Shown: positions 1 to 9,402, counted from the stretch's first letter. The stretch: 64,000 nt of DNA from Rhodospirillales bacterium (GCA_018648445.1 JABGRG010000001.1:36653-100652), one strand, 5' to 3'. The notes: generated by a model from the sequence alone, not told the origin. Made by a program: numbers and translations.

Positions 1-1
1 G

Positions 2-1099
2 TGCCGGGCGGCCAACGCCAAAACGGTCACCAAAAGCAAATCCATGATTGGCGAGGAAATCGCCATCAACGAACATCTTGAGGCAGCCGGCATTGAGGCC
101 GTGGAAACCGATCTGGGCGAATACATCATTCAGATCCGGGGCGAATCCCCCAGCCACATTCTGGTTCCCGCCATCCATCTGACGGGCCCGGACATCGCCG
201 ACACCTTCAAGGACAAGCACGCGGAGTTGCCCGCGAACCGAGATTTGAGCGAACCCGAGGCCATTTTGCGCGAGGCCCGCGCCGTGCTGCGCGAGAAATT
301 CCTGACCGCCGATGTGGGCTTGAGCGGGGCCAACATGCTGATTGCCGAAACCGGCTCGGCGGTGGTCGTCACCAACGAGGGCAACGCCGATCTGGTGATG
401 AATTTGCCCAAAACGCACATCGTTCTGGCCAGTATCGAAAAGGTGATGCCGACGCTGGAAGACGCCGCCACCATCCTTCGCCTTCTGGCCCGTTCGGCCA
501 CCGGTCAGGACATCACCGCCTACACCACCTTCGCAAGCGGTCCGGCGCGCGAAGGTGAAACCGACGGCCCGCAGGATTTTCACGTGGTGTTGCTGGACAA
601 CGGGCGTACCGAGATGCTGGCCAATGATTTTACGGACATGCTGGGCTGCATTCGCTGCGGGGCGTGCCTGAACCATTGCCCGGTCTACGCCACGGTTGGC
701 GGGCATGCCTACGGCTGGGTTTATTCCGGCCCCATGGGCAAGGTGCTGACGCCCGACCTGCTGGGCGCGCACAAGGCCGCCGATCTTCCCAATGCGTCCA
801 CCTTCTGCGGCAAGTGCGAAGAAATCTGCCCCATGCGCATTCCCTTGCCGCGCATGATGCGCCATTGGCGCGAACGTCAGTTCATGGAAGGCAAGGGGGC
901 GGCGGCCAAGGGCAAATCCGGGCTCAAACTGTGGGCGTGGATGGCCAAAAGGCCCGCTCTGTACCGAATGGCTGCATCGGCGGCGGCGGGATTTTTGGGT
1001 CTGTTGGGCAAAGGAAAGGGTCGGATTGGGCGGCTACCCGTGCCCGAGGGCCGGACCTTCCAGGCCCAATACCGTGAAAACGCAGGAGAAGACCAATGA
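2..1099 (+). CDS. lutB: LutB-type lactate oxidase iron-sulfur subunit, 5' end outside window
   Basis: The frame is open from base 2, so the gene starts upstream of the window; the first in-window ATG (44) is internal. The N-terminal part is a LUD domain. It is followed by a ferredoxin-like segment with two cysteine groups, CIRCGACLNHCP (near 645-680) and CGKCEEICP (near 808-834), which would bind two [4Fe-4S] clusters. The C-terminus is basic and hydrophobic. In the LutABC (LldEFG) family this cytoplasmic complex oxidises L-lactate to pyruvate. The stop overlaps the lutC start (ATGA at 1096-1099), so the two are translationally coupled; lutA is probably just upstream. Confidence 0.93.
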   Translation, partial: CRAANAKTVTKSKSMIGEEIAINEHLEAAGIEAVETDLGEYIIQIRGESPSHILVPAIHLTGPDIADTFKDKHAELPANRDLSEPEAILREARAVLREKFLTADVGLSGANMLIAETGSAVVVTNEGNADLVMNLPKTHIVLASIEKVMPTLEDAATILRLLARSATGQDITAYTTFASGPAREGETDGPQDFHVVLLDNGRTEMLANDFTDMLGCIRCGACLNHCPVYATVGGHAYGWVYSGPMGKVLTPDLLGAHKAADLPNASTFCGKCEEICPMRIPLPRMMRHWRERQFMEGKGAAAKGKSGLKLWAWMAKRPALYRMAASAAAGFLGLLGKGKGRIGRLPVPEGRTFQAQYRENAGEDQ

Positions 1100-1752
1100 A
1101 CGGCGCGCGGGAAGACATCCTGAGCGCCATCCGCCGTGCCGCAGTGGCTCCCGACGGAGACCCCGCGGCCCGCATGGCCGATCCCCGGCCCAATTTGGTT
1201 CCGGCGCGCGGCCAGGGAACACCCGACGAGCTGTTGGCGCGCTTTTTATCCGAAGCCGACGCCGCCGGGGGGACGTTTACGCAACTGGCGTCGCGCGACG
1301 AAATACCGGCTGCCGCCGAAGGGTATCTGGCGGCCAATAACCAGCCCCTGGAAATCAAGGCCGCACCGGGCCTCAAGAACATTACGTGGACGCAACAATC
1401 CCTGCTTACCGTGGATTTCGGGCGGGCCGAGGGGGCCGACCACGTCGGTATTACCGAAGCCTTCGCCGGGATCGCCGAAACCGGGACGCTGATGGTTCTG
1501 TCGGGTGCCGAAAACCCGGCAAGCCTCAATTTTCTGCCCGATACGCACCTGGTGGTGCTGGATACGTCCAGGATCGTCGGCGCGTATGAGGACGGCTGGG
1601 CGCTGCTGCGTGGCGAAAACGGCAAAACCGGCTTCATGCCGCGCATGGTCAACTGGATTACCGGGCCGTCCCGCTCGGCCGATATCGAACTGATCCTTCT
1701 TTTGGGCGTGCACGGGCCGCGCCGGCTGCATATTCTTCTGATCGATGGTTAA
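1096..1752 (+). CDS. lutC: LutC-type LUD domain protein
   Basis: This 218-residue protein is a single LUD domain, normal length for LutC/LldG. Family features visible are the ADHVGITEAFAGIAETGTL segment and the closing PSRSADIE..LGVHGPRRLHILL region. The start ATG overlaps the lutB TGA by four bases. It is the third subunit of the L-lactate oxidation complex. The last codons overlap the next gene, whose ATG lies at 1745, so lutB-lutC-smr look like one transcript. Confidence 0.93.
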   Translation: MNGAREDILSAIRRAAVAPDGDPAARMADPRPNLVPARGQGTPDELLARFLSEADAAGGTFTQLASRDEIPAAAEGYLAANNQPLEIKAAPGLKNITWTQQSLLTVDFGRAEGADHVGITEAFAGIAETGTLMVLSGAENPASLNFLPDTHLVVLDTSRIVGAYEDGWALLRGENGKTGFMPRMVNWITGPSRSADIELILLLGVHGPRRLHILLIDG

Positions 1753-2311
1753 AAAAGGCACAGATGGGCGAAGCGGCCTCAGCCGCGAGGATGCCGAGTT
1801 GTGGCGGTTCGTCACGGAAAGCATTGAAGCGCTTCCGGGCCGCGCCGTCCTGATGCCCGCCGACGCGCCGGAAAGCGAAATTTCGCGCCGCGTTCGGCAA
1901 ATGAGAAAACACGTCAATCCCCTGCCCATGCCGCGCCCGGTAACGGCCGCCGATTTGCCGGAAATTACCCGGGGTCAGACGGCGGGCGTGGACAAAAGAA
2001 CGGCGCAGCGTATGCGGCGCGGCAAAATGCCCATCGAGGGCCGCATCGATCTGCACGGCCTGACCCAGGAAGAAGCCTACCGGGCGCTTTCTTCGTTTCT
2101 GGCCGGATCGCAAAGGGCCGGGCGGCGTTGCGTTCTGGTGGTGACCGGCAAGGGCGCCAGGCCGGGCGGCGGAACCGGCGTATTGCGCGCCAACGTTCCA
2201 CACTGGCTGAACCAGCCACCTAACCGGGCGCGCGTTATTACGTTTTCGCACGCCATCCAAAAGGACGGCGGTTCGGGCGCGCTTTATGTACTGCTCAGGC
2301 GCGCAAGATAA
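1745..2311 (+). CDS. Smr domain protein
   Basis: A 188-residue protein with a charged N-terminal half and a C-terminal Smr domain (about residues 98-187). The domain shows the DLHGLTQEEAYRAL motif and VVTGKGARPGGGTGVLR, ending with HAIQKDGGSGALYVLLRR. Smr domains are nucleic-acid nucleases or binding modules related to the MutS2 C-terminus. Small stand-alone versions of this length are usual in alphaproteobacteria and their target is not known. The start overlaps the end of lutC by eight bases. Confidence 0.9.
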   Translation: MVKKGTDGRSGLSREDAELWRFVTESIEALPGRAVLMPADAPESEISRRVRQMRKHVNPLPMPRPVTAADLPEITRGQTAGVDKRTAQRMRRGKMPIEGRIDLHGLTQEEAYRALSSFLAGSQRAGRRCVLVVTGKGARPGGGTGVLRANVPHWLNQPPNRARVITFSHAIQKDGGSGALYVLLRRAR

Positions 2312-2326
2312 AGGGAAATCAATGAG

Positions 2327-2707
2327 ATGACCCCGTTTGGTGAACGTGTGCGTGAACTTCGCGAAGTCCAAAGCATGGCGCAAAAAGACATGGCGGCGGC
2401 GCTGGGTGTATCACCCGCCTATTTGTCGGCGCTGGAACACGGCAAGCGGGGCCGCCCCGGCTCGGGTCTGGTCATGCAGATTTGCGCGCTGTTCGACCTG
2501 ATCTGGGACGAGGCCGAGGATCTGAAGCGTCTGGCCGACCTGTCCCACCCGCGCGTTGTGGTGGACACAGCGGGCCTCAGCCCCAAAGCCACCGAACTGG
2601 CAAACTTATTGTCCGAAAACATCGGCGAAATGGACGAAGACACCATCGACTGGGTCTTGGCCGAAATCCGCACCCGCAAACTGCCGCCCAAGGGCCCCGC
2701 TTATTAG
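2327..2707 (+). CDS. XRE-family helix-turn-helix regulator
   Basis: 126 residues. An N-terminal Cro/CI-type helix-turn-helix occupies about residues 5-60 (MAQKDMAAALGVSPAYLSAL is the recognition region). A C-terminal acidic helical part ends MDEDTIDWVLAEIR. It follows the Smr gene by 15 bases with an AGGGAAA ribosome site and is convergent with the broken methyltransferase, overlapping its stop. Stand-alone regulators of this size often act on nearby genes, but no operator could be recognised. Confidence 0.85.
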   Translation: MTPFGERVRELREVQSMAQKDMAAALGVSPAYLSALEHGKRGRPGSGLVMQICALFDLIWDEAEDLKRLADLSHPRVVVDTAGLSPKATELANLLSENIGEMDEDTIDWVLAEIRTRKLPPKGPAY

Positions 2708-3411
2708 CCCTGTTCGTTGTCGGCCTTGGGCCGTAATACCGCGATCATATTGGCGCCCCAAAGGGGCGGGGGGTCCGTGATGACCTGGTCCAGCACGCTA
2801 TGGACAAGAGCGTCAACAATACGCCGAACTCGACTCCCGTGCCGCACCGAAAGCTGCGCCAATGTCTCGAATCCCGCGGCCTGGGCCAGATGCAACAAGC
2901 TACCGGGGCCGTAGGTGGCTTTGTGGGTCAGGTCACCGAACTGATATTGGAGCCCCCAGGGAGAGGCCGCATTGGGCACGCGAAGCACAACCAAACCACC
3001 TGGGGTAAGGAGATCGCGCAGCGCGTTCAGCAACTTGCAGCCCTCGCCACGTGAGAAATGTTCGAACACATCAAGCAGCACGATCCGGTCATAACGGCGC
3101 TCGCTGGCCTCGACGATTTGCTAGATGTCGCCGATGGTGACGTGCCCGGCGATTTCGGCCGGCATGAACTCAACGGCCTAGGCGTCGGCATCCACACCGG
3201 AAAAATCGGATATGCCTTTGGCTTGAAGATAAGCCAGAAACAGCCCGGTGCCGCAGCCGAGCTCAAGAACGGAATGCCCCGGCTCCACCTGTGCTGGTCG
3301 CCAGAACTGTTCGTCGAAATTGCGCATATGCTTGGGCCGCACGACCGCCGGAACGTAGGTTCTGTGGGCGTCATAGACCCGATAAAAATCTTCCGGCGCT
3401 TCAAATTCCAT
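2704..3411 (-). pseudogene. class I SAM-dependent methyltransferase with two in-frame amber codons
   Basis: Read from the ATG at 3411, one frame of 236 codons encodes a complete-looking methyltransferase. SAM motif I is LELGCGTGLFLAYL (residues about 49-62) and the acidic motif II is GVDAD. A motif IV-like IVLLDVFEHF and the LTPGGLVVLRVPN post-motif follow further on. Codon 78 (3180-3178) and codon 97 (3123-3121) are both TAG. No frameshift is present and the sequence between and after the stops is typical coding sequence. Both TAG codons could come from CAG by one C-to-T change. It lies 35 bases downstream of hslU on the same strand. Most likely a recently inactivated gene; readthrough or sequencing error cannot be excluded. 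Confidence 0.8.
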
Positions 3412-3446
3412 CGGTGGGCTCGCTTTCGTTCGGGAAAAGCCGATCC

Positions 3447-4760
3447 TCAGAGAATAAACTTGCCCAGATCCGTGTCCTTGGCCAGCGGGGCGACTTTCTC
3501 GTTAACAAAGGCGGCGTCGATGGTGATGGCGTCGCCGGAGCGCTCGGAAGCATCGAAGCTGATTTCCTCGACCAGTTTTTCCATGACCGTTTGCAGGCGC
3601 CGCGCGCCGATGTTCTCGACCCCGGTGTTGATCTCGGCGGCCAGATCGGCGATTTGCTCGATGGCGTTGTCGGTAAACGTCAGCGTGACTTCCTCGACTC
3701 CCATGAGCGCGGTGTACTGCTTGATTAATGACGCTTCGGGCTCGGTCAGGATTCTGACGAAATCGTCGCGGGTTAGCGCCTTAAGTTCAACCCGGATGGG
3801 AAGACGGCCCTGCAATTCGGGAAGCATGTCGGCGGGTTTCGACATGTGAAACGCGCCGGATGCAATAAACAAAATATGATCGGTTTGCACAGCGCCGTAC
3901 TTGGTCGACACCGTAGTGCCTTCGATCAGCGGCAGAAGGTCGCGCTGTACGCCTTCGCGTGACACATCGGCTCCGTGCCGATCAGCCTTAGCGGTAATTT
4001 TGTCGATCTCGTCCAAAAAGACGATGCCGTTGTTTTCCACCATGTCGATGGCTTCCTTGACCACCTTGTCCTCGTCCAGCAGCTTGTCGCTTTCCTCAGC
4101 CATTAGGACTTCGTAGGATTCCGTAACCGTCATCTTCTTGGGCTTGGTGCGCCCACCGCCGAACGCTTTGCCCAGCATGTCGTTCAGATTGACCATGCCC
4201 ATCTGCGAGCCGGGCATTCCGGGGATGTCCATGGTGGGCAGGCCGATTCCGCCGGCGTCGCTGACATGGATTTCGATTTCCTTGTCGCCCAGCTGGCCTT
4301 CGCGCAGCATCTTGCGGAATTTCTCGCGCGTTTCCTTGCTGGCGTTTTCGCCGACCAGGGCGTCGACCACGCGTTCCTCGGCCTGCAGTTCGGCCTTGGC
4401 CGTGACCTGTTTGCGCATGCGTTCGCGGATCATATGGATGGCGATTTCCATCAAATCGCGGACGATCTGTTCGACGTCGCGGCCCACGTAACCGACCTCG
4501 GTGAACTTGGTCGCCTCGATCTTGACGAACGGAGCCTGGGCCAACTTGGCCAGACGGCGCGAGATCTCGGTCTTGCCGACGCCGGTGGGGCCGATCATCA
4601 AAATATTTTTTGGCAGGACCTCTTCGCGCAGGTCCTCGTCCAGTTGCTGACGTCGCCAGCGGTTGCGAAGCGCAATGGCGACGGCGCGCTTGGCGTCGTC
4701 CTGACCAACGATGAAACGATCAAGCTCGGAAACGATTTCGCGGGGGGTGAAACTGGTCAT
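3447..4760 (-). CDS. hslU: ATP-dependent protease ATPase subunit HslU (ClpY)
   Basis: 437 residues, normal for HslU. This is the AAA+ unfoldase ring that feeds substrates to HslV. Walker A is GPTGVGKT (57-64) and Walker B is IVFLDEID (246-253). The intermediate domain lies between them (about 110-230) and the chain ends LGKFIL, the tail that docks into HslV. A 13-residue upstream extension of the open frame is rejected because the ATG at 4760 overlaps the hslV stop as ATGA and begins [10 protein letters not shown], the usual start. Confidence 0.97.
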   Translation of the reverse strand: MTSFTPREIVSELDRFIVGQDDAKRAVAIALRNRWRRQQLDEDLREEVLPKNILMIGPTGVGKTEISRRLAKLAQAPFVKIEATKFTEVGYVGRDVEQIVRDLMEIAIHMIRERMRKQVTAKAELQAEERVVDALVGENASKETREKFRKMLREGQLGDKEIEIHVSDAGGIGLPTMDIPGMPGSQMGMVNLNDMLGKAFGGGRTKPKKMTVTESYEVLMAEESDKLLDEDKVVKEAIDMVENNGIVFLDEIDKITAKADRHGADVSREGVQRDLLPLIEGTTVSTKYGAVQTDHILFIASGAFHMSKPADMLPELQGRLPIRVELKALTRDDFVRILTEPEASLIKQYTALMGVEEVTLTFTDNAIEQIADLAAEINTGVENIGARRLQTVMEKLVEEISFDASERSGDAITIDAAFVNEKVAPLAKDTDLGKFIL

Positions 4761-5305
4761 AAGGCCTCGATAACGATGTTGGTGTTGGTGTAGATGCAAA
4801 TTCCGGCGGCGATTTCCAAGGATCGCCGGGCGATGGCCTCGGCGTCCAGATCGTCACGGTCCATCAGAGCGCGGGCTGCGGCCAGCGCGTAATTGCCGCC
4901 CGAACCGATGGCGATCAGGCCGTCCTCGGGTTCCAGAACGTCGCCGGTGCCGGTCAGAACGAGGGATACGTTCTTGTCGGCCACCGCCATCATGGCTTCC
5001 AGACGGCGCAGGTACCGGTCCGTGCGCCAGTCCTTGGCCATTTCAACGCAGGCCCGGGCCAGCTGGGCCGGGTATTGTTCGAGCCGCCCTTCGAGGCGCT
5101 CGAACAGGGCAAACGCATCGGCGGTCGCGCCCGCGAAACCGGCAATCACCTTGCCTTCACCCAGGCGGCGCACCTTGATGGCGTTGGATTTGATGACCGT
5201 CTGGCCCAGGCTGACCTGACCGTCACCGGCGATCACCACGTCCTCGCCCTTGCGCACGCACAGGACCGTGGTGCCGTACCAGGTGTTCGGATCTTTGTGT
5301 GACAT
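4757..5305 (-). CDS. hslV: ATP-dependent protease peptidase subunit HslV (ClpQ)
   Basis: 182 residues, an N-terminal-nucleophile (proteasome-beta-like) threonine protease. The catalytic Thr is the first Thr in [12 protein letters not shown], reached after removal of a propeptide of about 11 residues, as in other alphaproteobacteria. Other family blocks are [23 protein letters not shown] and [16 protein letters not shown]. The ATG at 5305 is chosen over a 45-residue longer open frame because the upstream part is low-quality translation of the hairpin-rich leader. It overlaps hslU (ATGA) and is transcribed first. Confidence 0.96.
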   Translation of the reverse strand: MSHKDPNTWYGTTVLCVRKGEDVVIAGDGQVSLGQTVIKSNAIKVRRLGEGKVIAGFAGATADAFALFERLEGRLEQYPAQLARACVEMAKDWRTDRYLRRLEAMMAVADKNVSLVLTGTGDVLEPEDGLIAIGSGGNYALAAARALMDRDDLDAEAIARRSLEIAAGICIYTNTNIVIEAL

Positions 5306-5336
5306 AGATTCTCCTGGGCCTCCCCTGCGTCCCCAC

Positions 5337-5353
5337 AGCGCCCATCGGGCGCT
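5337..5353 (-). promoter_or_regulatory. short perfect hairpin in the hslV leader
   Basis: A 7-bp perfect inverted repeat, AGCGCCC with GGGCGCT, around a 3-base loop. It lies 32 bases upstream of the hslV start and immediately after the terminator-like hairpin on the minus strand. It has no U-tract. Role is not known; it could protect or fold the hslV leader. Confidence 0.45.
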
Positions 5354-5378
5354 AAAAAGCGGCGCAAAGGCGCGCCGC
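5353..5378 (-). terminator. rho-independent terminator-like hairpin upstream of hslV
   Basis: On the minus strand, GCGGCGC and GCGCCGC form a 7-bp GC stem with a 6-base loop, followed directly by TTTTT (5358-5354). It lies about 85 bases past the stop of the lipoprotein protease and 48 bases before hslV. It may end the protease transcript, or attenuate hslVU if the hslV promoter lies further upstream. Confidence 0.6.
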
Positions 5379-5409
5379 CGACAAAACTCGTTCGGTGCTG
5401 ATGATTTAT

Positions 5410-5444
5410 GCCGGTGGCCGGGCCCCGTCAACCCGGCCACCGGC
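5410..5444 (-). repeat. 13-bp perfect inverted repeat between protease gene and hslV
   Basis: The arms 5410-5422 and 5432-5444 are perfectly complementary (GCCGGTGGCCGGG with CCCGGCCACCGGC) around a 9-base loop. It lies 17 bases downstream of the protease stop codon. There is no T-run on either side, so it is more likely an mRNA 3'-end stabiliser or processing structure than a simple terminator. Confidence 0.6.
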
Positions 5445-5461
5445 GATAAGGTGTTTCGGCG

Positions 5462-6808
5462 TCAGTCTTTGATAACCAATCCGCGGGTATCGTCGATACT
5501 GACATTCAGCTTGTCGAGAGCGTCATAGATCGGAATGAAGTAGTTCATCCCGATGGAACCGCCGCCGCCCGATTTGATGCCAGCATAGGAAACCCCAACG
5601 ATATTTCCGCGCGCGTCCAACAGAGCGCCACCACTATTTCCTCCTTGGGTATCAACGTCGGCCTGAATATTCTCCAATCCGTATCTGTTGTTGGTGAATT
5701 TGCTGACGATGCCCTTGGTCACCGTTCCGGCGTATCGTTTCTTCAAGGGCGAGCCAATGGCATAGACCTCTTCCGTAATCTTAAGCGGCTCCATGCGAAG
5801 CGGCAGGGGCATATGGCCGCCTTTCTCCACCTGAATGATGGCCACGTCGCGTTCGGGATGCTTGCGTATGACTTCGCCCAAGACCTTGCGCCCTGTCACC
5901 AGTCGGACTCGCAGCAATTCCCTTCCTTCCACCACATGATGGTTGGTGGCGATCAGCGTCGGCGAAATGAAAAACCCAGATCCATGGCTTCCGCCCGATT
6001 CGATCGTCACGACCGACCGCCGGATGCGGTCAATACTGTCGGTAATGGTGGTTTCATAAAGCGGGAAAAGCGGGATCAGAAGTTCCGTATTTTTGACGTC
6101 GGTAATGTCAGCGATGTTCGCGGGTTTCTTTTTTAGCAGGGCGACCAGTTTTTCGTCGGAGGTAAAATTTGCCGCCGCCTCTGCGAAGGCTTCATTGACA
6201 AGTGATATTTCTCCATCGGGCACGGCATTTTTTATCGATACCGATCCGGCGGTTTTCGCCTTGTAGACGACCTTTTCGTCGAATAACGAGTACACCTGCC
6301 AAGTTACCGTCAGGGAGGCGGAACCGCTCTGCTTTGGGGTTAAAACACTCCCCGCGAGGTAGATGAAGGGTCTGTAATCGCAAATGTTCATGCGGATATC
6401 TTCAATCTGGCCGCCGATCAGATATTCCGGTTCGACATCATCGCGCTTCACACCCGCAAACAGGTCGTCCGGATCTCCAACAACGTTGAAGTTGGCGCCA
6501 TCGAACTGTTCGAAAAAAATGTCCTCGAATTCAGTGTTTTTCATGAGGAGACGCCCACGGTTCCAATAAACATTGCCATGGTGCGGAATACAGCCAAAAG
6601 GATCGTACTTATAACTTCCGATTACCGTTCCGCGGCGCATCTTGACGCCGACCCGGTTCAATTTAATTGGCGCCAACTCGCTTCGATCGTCAATGTATAC
6701 AGGGGCCTTCTCGGGGACATTGGCCACCTGAACCGTCTGACACCCGGAAAGAACGGCAAGCAAAACGAAAGAAGCCGCCAATCCGGCGGTGCGCGCGAAA
6801 CCTGACAT
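5462..6808 (-). CDS. trypsin-like serine protease lipoprotein (S1C/DegP-like, no PDZ)
   Basis: 448 residues from the ATG at 6808, which has a strong GGGGGAGGAA ribosome site; the open frame reaches further upstream but without one. A lipoprotein signal ends LSGC with Cys23. The first 250 residues form a region not recognised. A chymotrypsin-fold domain follows (about 260-445). The triad is His291 in TNHHVV, Asp321 in ERDVAII and Ser392 in GGNSGG, so it should be active in the periplasm. No PDZ domain is visible. The N-terminal part may bind a partner or sense substrate. Predicted anchored to a membrane. Confidence 0.85.
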   Translation of the reverse strand: MSGFARTAGLAASFVLLAVLSGCQTVQVANVPEKAPVYIDDRSELAPIKLNRVGVKMRRGTVIGSYKYDPFGCIPHHGNVYWNRGRLLMKNTEFEDIFFEQFDGANFNVVGDPDDLFAGVKRDDVEPEYLIGGQIEDIRMNICDYRPFIYLAGSVLTPKQSGSASLTVTWQVYSLFDEKVVYKAKTAGSVSIKNAVPDGEISLVNEAFAEAAANFTSDEKLVALLKKKPANIADITDVKNTELLIPLFPLYETTITDSIDRIRRSVVTIESGGSHGSGFFISPTLIATNHHVVEGRELLRVRLVTGRKVLGEVIRKHPERDVAIIQVEKGGHMPLPLRMEPLKITEEVYAIGSPLKKRYAGTVTKGIVSKFTNNRYGLENIQADVDTQGGNSGGALLDARGNIVGVSYAGIKSGGGGSIGMNYFIPIYDALDKLNVSIDDTRGLVIKD

Positions 6809-6990
6809 AGACACGTTCCTCCCCCAAACGTTCCGGTAGTTTTTTTCATCATACCAACGCAAGGGTTGTATCGAAAGAGAAAATTCGGACCGATTGCGGC
6901 CACTCAGCAACCTTTCGATTTTGTTTTGTTCCTGTTAAAAGGGCCTGCAAGTTGCCATGTAGGGCTGAAAAGCCTCTGGGGAGGGCCGAA

Positions 6991-7590
6991 ATGCGTCAGG
7001 CGAGCGTCGAGCGCAAGACAAACGAAACCCGAATATCCGCCTCCGTCGATCTGGACGGAACCGGTCGCTATGACATTTCGACCGGCATCGGCTTTCTCGA
7101 TCACATGATCGAGCAACTGGCGCGCCATAGCCTGATCGACATCGACTTGAAGGCCGAGGGCGATCTGCACATTGATTTCCACCACACCACCGAGGACGCC
7201 GGTATCGTTATCGGTTCGGCGATCAGTCAGGCGTTGGGCGAACGCAAGGGTATCGCGCGCTATGGCTCGGCCATCGCGCCCATGGACGAGGCGCTCTCGC
7301 GCGTGGCGCTGGACGCCTCCAACCGCCCCTATCTGGTGTGGAAGGTGGAATTCGTGCGCGACAAGCTGGGCGAAATGGATACCGAGCTGTTCAAGGAATG
7401 GTTCCAGGCTTTCGCCCAGGCCGCGGGCCTGACCCTGCACGCCGAAAATTTTTACGGCGAAAACAACCACCATATCGCGGAATCCCTGTTCAAGGCCCTG
7501 GCCCGGGCCATGCGTCAGTCGGTGGAAGCCGATCCGCGTAAAGGCGACGCCGTGCCTTCCACCAAGGGGGTTCTGGGCGGCTCCCTGTAA
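6991..7590 (+). CDS. hisB: imidazoleglycerol-phosphate dehydratase HisB
   Basis: 199 residues, the monofunctional HisB form. The two metal-binding His motifs are visible: [10 protein letters not shown] (about 55-64) and [18 protein letters not shown] (about 151-168). It dehydrates imidazole glycerol phosphate in step 7 of histidine synthesis. The ATG at 6991 is used because it is preceded by GGGAGGG and gives the normal N-terminus ([16 protein letters not shown]); the open frame extends 13 codons upstream. It heads the local histidine run. Confidence 0.96.
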   Translation: MRQASVERKTNETRISASVDLDGTGRYDISTGIGFLDHMIEQLARHSLIDIDLKAEGDLHIDFHHTTEDAGIVIGSAISQALGERKGIARYGSAIAPMDEALSRVALDASNRPYLVWKVEFVRDKLGEMDTELFKEWFQAFAQAAGLTLHAENFYGENNHHIAESLFKALARAMRQSVEADPRKGDAVPSTKGVLGGSL

Positions 7591-7622
7591 TGCGGCTCCC
7601 TGTGACGTCCTTGTGAATTTGA

Positions 7623-8015
7623 GTGGATATGCGGGTTTATAGCGTACATTTTCGCAGCGGTTTTGGCGGTCCGGACTTCGCCCTCATCAAAGAGGGGTTT
7701 TGCTGGCCGGCCTTTTTGCTTAGTGCGTTGTGGGCGCTGTGGCATCGCATGTGGTGGGTCGCGGCGGGGCTTGTCGTGGTCTCCGTCGCCATTGGGTCGG
7801 CGGGCGCATTGTTGGGGCTGGATCCCCTGAGCGATGCGGCCCTGTCTCTGGCCACCGCTCTGATCGTCGGTTTTTTCGCCAATGATATGCGGCGCCTCGT
7901 GCTGGAACGGCGCGGGTATTCAAACGAGGGCGTGGTGCTGGGCGACAACGAAGATGGCGCGTTGGAAAGGTTTTTGGCGAATTCGCCAGTGATGATGGGA
8001 GTATTTCGGGCGTGA
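7623..8015 (+). CDS. DUF2628 family small membrane protein
   Basis: 130 residues from GTG 7623, or 128 from ATG 7629. It begins MRVYSVHF and has the cytoplasmic stretch [20 protein letters not shown], then about three hydrophobic segments and a polar tail. This matches the DUF2628 family, which alphaproteobacteria often carry between hisB and hisH. Its function is not known. The stop overlaps the hisH GTG start (GTGA, 8012-8015), so it is translationally coupled to histidine synthesis genes. Confidence 0.85.
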   Translation: MDMRVYSVHFRSGFGGPDFALIKEGFCWPAFLLSALWALWHRMWWVAAGLVVVSVAIGSAGALLGLDPLSDAALSLATALIVGFFANDMRRLVLERRGYSNEGVVLGDNEDGALERFLANSPVMMGVFRA

Positions 8016-8671
8016 GCGTGGCGATCATCGACTATGGATCGGGCAACCTGCGGTCCGCGGGCAAGGCTTTCGAACGGGTTATTGGCGAGGCCGGGCGCGA
8101 AGACGCGGTCGTCGTCACCGCCGACGCGCAAGTGGTGCGCCGGGCCGATCATATCGTTTTGCCCGGCGTCGGCGCATTCGCCGATTGCATGGCGGGGCTG
8201 ACGGCGGTGCCGGGAATGATTGACGCCCTGAACGAGGCGGTACTGGATAAGGGCCGCCCCTTCTTGGGCATATGCGTCGGCATGCAATTGATGGCCGAGG
8301 TTGGCCGCGAATACGGCGATCACCAAGGCCTGGGCTGGATTTCCGGCGAGGTGGTGGCGATGAAGCCCGCAGAATCCGACCAAAGTGGACCCAGCCTGAA
8401 AATTCCCCACATGGGATGGAATGAACTGCGCATTTGCCAAGCCGGTCACCCGGTTCTAAAGGGGATTGAGCCCGGCGCCCACGCCTATTTCGTTCATTCC
8501 TACGCCATGAATTGCCAAAAGGCCGATCAGGTCTTGGCCGATGTCGATTACGCCGGGCAGGTCACCGCCATGGTGGGCCGCGACAACATGGTGGGCACCC
8601 AGTTCCATCCCGAAAAAAGCCAGCGCACGGGCCTTCGCCTGATCTCCAACTTCCTCGCCTGGAAACCGTAA
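8012..8671 (+). CDS. hisH: imidazole glycerol phosphate synthase glutaminase subunit HisH
   Basis: 219 residues, a class I glutamine amidotransferase. It has the nucleophile Cys88 in [10 protein letters not shown] and His199/Glu201 in TQFHPEKS. It hands ammonia to HisF for step 5 of histidine synthesis. The start is GTG at 8012, overlapping the previous stop; the stop TAA overlaps the hisA start (TAATG). Confidence 0.96.
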   Translation: MSVAIIDYGSGNLRSAGKAFERVIGEAGREDAVVVTADAQVVRRADHIVLPGVGAFADCMAGLTAVPGMIDALNEAVLDKGRPFLGICVGMQLMAEVGREYGDHQGLGWISGEVVAMKPAESDQSGPSLKIPHMGWNELRICQAGHPVLKGIEPGAHAYFVHSYAMNCQKADQVLADVDYAGQVTAMVGRDNMVGTQFHPEKSQRTGLRLISNFLAWKP

Positions 8672-9399
8672 TGAATTTCCTACCCGCTATCGATTTGAAG
8701 GACGGCCAATGCGTCCGCCTGGTTCAAGGCGACATGGACCGCTCAACCGTATTCGGCGACGATCCTGCCGCTCGGGCCCGCATTTTCGCCGACGCCGGAT
8801 GCACGTGGCTGCATATGGTGGATCTGAACGGGGCCTTTGCGGGACGCCCGGTCAACGCCGACGCGGTTCGCGCCGTACTGGCCGCAGTTGACATGAAGGT
8901 GGAGCTGGGCGGCGGTATCCGAGACATGAAGACGATTGCCGCGTGGCTGGAAGCGGGCGTCACACGGGTTATTCTGGGAACGATCGCGCTGCGCGATCCG
9001 GCCCTGGTTAGGCAGGCCTGCAAGGAGTTTCCGGGCCGTGTTGCCGTGGGCATTGACGCACGCGACGGCTTTGTGGCGGTGGAGGGCTGGTCCGAAGTTT
9101 CGGAAATGAAGGCGGTGGATATGGCGCGCGCCTTTGCCGACGCCGGTGTCGCCGCCATCATTTATACCGACATCTCCCGCGACGGGGCCATGCAGGGCCC
9201 AAACACGGCAGCGACCCTTGAATTGGCCAAGGCGGTGCCGACACCGATCATCGTATCGGGCGGGGTCTCTTCCATGGCCGACCTCGAAGCCGTCAAACAG
9301 GCGGGCGAAGGGATTTTCGAAGGGGTGATCAGCGGCCGCGCGGTTTATGACGGGCGCATCGACCCGGCGGCCGCCGTCGCCTTGCTGGAAGGTTCTTAG
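8671..9399 (+). CDS. hisA: ProFAR isomerase HisA
   Basis: 242 residues, a (beta/alpha)8 barrel. The first catalytic Asp is in FLPAIDLKDGQCVRLVQGD and the second is in IIYTDISRDGAMQGPN. The phosphate-binding loops VELGGGIRDM and IVSGGVSSM are both present. It isomerises ProFAR to PRFAR. The ATG at 8671 overlaps the hisH TAA; a longer open frame upstream belongs to the hisH shadow. Confidence 0.96.
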   Translation: MNFLPAIDLKDGQCVRLVQGDMDRSTVFGDDPAARARIFADAGCTWLHMVDLNGAFAGRPVNADAVRAVLAAVDMKVELGGGIRDMKTIAAWLEAGVTRVILGTIALRDPALVRQACKEFPGRVAVGIDARDGFVAVEGWSEVSEMKAVDMARAFADAGVAAIIYTDISRDGAMQGPNTAATLELAKAVPTPIIVSGGVSSMADLEAVKQAGEGIFEGVISGRAVYDGRIDPAAAVALLEGS

Positions 9400-9402
9400 A
9401 CA

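Noticed and set aside
2704..3411. Pyrrolysine or programmed readthrough of the two TAG codons
   Set aside because: No known methyltransferase of this class uses it, no Pyl genes are in the window, and several neighbours (for example hisA and dnaJ) end with TAG. Kept only as a remote alternative in the finding.
3058..3849. A plus-strand frame of 263 codons across the broken methyltransferase and hslU
   Set aside because: Considered as a reason for the amber codons, but it runs antisense to well-conserved HslU sequence, shows no motif, and has no ribosome site.
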